The notes under the pieces were generated by a model that saw only the letters and a program-made list of their open reading frames with translations, was not told the origin of the DNA and ran no database searches. Source: Paralvinella palmiformis (Eukaryota; Annelida; Polychaeta; Terebellida; Alvinellidae). Taken from it: a DNA stretch of 64,000 bases. Below, one piece after another: positions 63,594 to 64,000 of the stretch. The DNA is taken from assembly GCA_025642065.1 (NCBI GenBank), contig JAODUP010000032.1, positions 2,090,001 through 2,154,000 on the forward strand, written 5' to 3'. The translations under genes and the position numbers were made by a program. How positions within the stretch are numbered: the stretch's first letter is position 1; every line of letters starts with the position of its first letter.

Positions 63594-63679
63594 TATGTGT
63601 ATGTATGTATGTATGTATGTATGTATAGATCTTGTCCCGAAACAATCTTGTCCCGAAATGGTCTTGTCCCGAAATGACC
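63464..63679. mobile_element. 216-bp foldback element with subrepeated termini
   Basis: The ends are perfect 16-bp inverted repeats GGTCATTTCGGGACAA / TTGTCCCGAAATGACC. Each terminus then repeats the core TTTCGGGACAAGA: three times at the right, and three times, partly decayed, at the left. The middle is (TA)n followed by (GTAT)n. Both flanks show ACA (63461-63463 and 63680-63682), a possible 3-bp target duplication. No coding sequence; a nonautonomous foldback-type DNA element of unassigned superfamily. Confidence 0.75.
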
Positions 63680-63682
63680 ACA

Positions 63683-64000
63683 CACCTTACAAATAATCAG
63701 GGTTCCCCCGCCTAGAAAGCAACAAATTCATTTTCCAGGCCCTGGAAATGTCCTTGAATTTTACAATATCTGGAAATCCTCTTGAAAAAAAACCTATGAA
63801 TAAATAATATACCTGTACAAAATAATATATCCTTTGGCTGTGTGAACGATGAAATACTGCATTTCTTATAAATGCCAGACTTTCTTTTTAATCTGATTAT
63901 AATGCCTATATTAATATACTTAATCTAATATCTTTATTAATCGCTAGTAGCAGTAATTACAACAAAGCTCCCGAAAGCAGATGAAAAACTAAAAACGATC
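63683..64000. other. Right edge, no gene seen
   Basis: The right edge after the foldback element. AT-rich, with no splice-bounded or recognisable coding sequence. Confidence 0.4.

Overview
This is animal (metazoan) nuclear DNA. It is AT-rich and dense in (CA)n and (TA)n microsatellites, with many short exons bounded by GT..AG introns, and with non-LTR retrotransposons, tRNA-derived SINEs and pogo/Tigger-type DNA transposons between and inside genes. Protein divergence from vertebrates and the repeat mix fit a lophotrochozoan such as a mollusc. That is an inference; the species cannot be read from the window.

Three conserved genes account for nearly all coding sequence. (1) WDR35/IFT121, minus strand, about 1.2-25.5 kb: 24 coding exons and 938 residues from the initiator Met, with the last ~230 residues lying beyond the left edge. 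(2) MRPL20 (mitoribosomal protein bL20m), plus strand, 31.2-37.3 kb: five exons, 139 residues, complete. (3) VPS11, minus strand, 38.7-62.8 kb: 26 exons, 936 residues, complete with an intact C-terminal RING-H2. WDR35 and MRPL20 are divergent, with 5.7 kb between start codons. MRPL20 and VPS11 are convergent, with 1.4 kb between stop codons. All exon junctions were placed by reading splice signals and checking that the frame closes across each intron.

Region by region: 0-25.5 kb is WDR35 with its introns, and intron 1 holds a 3 kb LINE carrying an ORF1 with an SGNH-esterase domain. 25.5-31.2 kb is intergenic: WDR35 promoter, an orphan N-terminal exon, a decayed satellite, an RTE-type LINE 3' end, a 170-bp pentanucleotide array and a SINE. 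31.2-37.3 kb is MRPL20, whose third intron has collected a DNA-transposon-like repeat, a perfect hairpin and a second LINE 3' end. 38.7-62.8 kb is VPS11, with a Tigger derivative, a pogo transposase fragment and SINEs in introns. 62.8-64 kb is the VPS11 upstream flank, with a SINE piece and two palindromic elements.

WDR35 acts in the intraflagellar transport A complex, VPS11 in the HOPS/CORVET tethers and MRPL20 in the mitochondrial ribosome; nothing indicates a shared pathway. I see no operon-like, CRISPR-like or undescribed multi-gene system. The most interesting items are small-scale: a GC-AG first intron in WDR35, an in-frame 27-nt cassette microexon in VPS11, splice sites built into microsatellites, a recent 51-bp exon-fragment duplication in VPS11, and several foldback elements.
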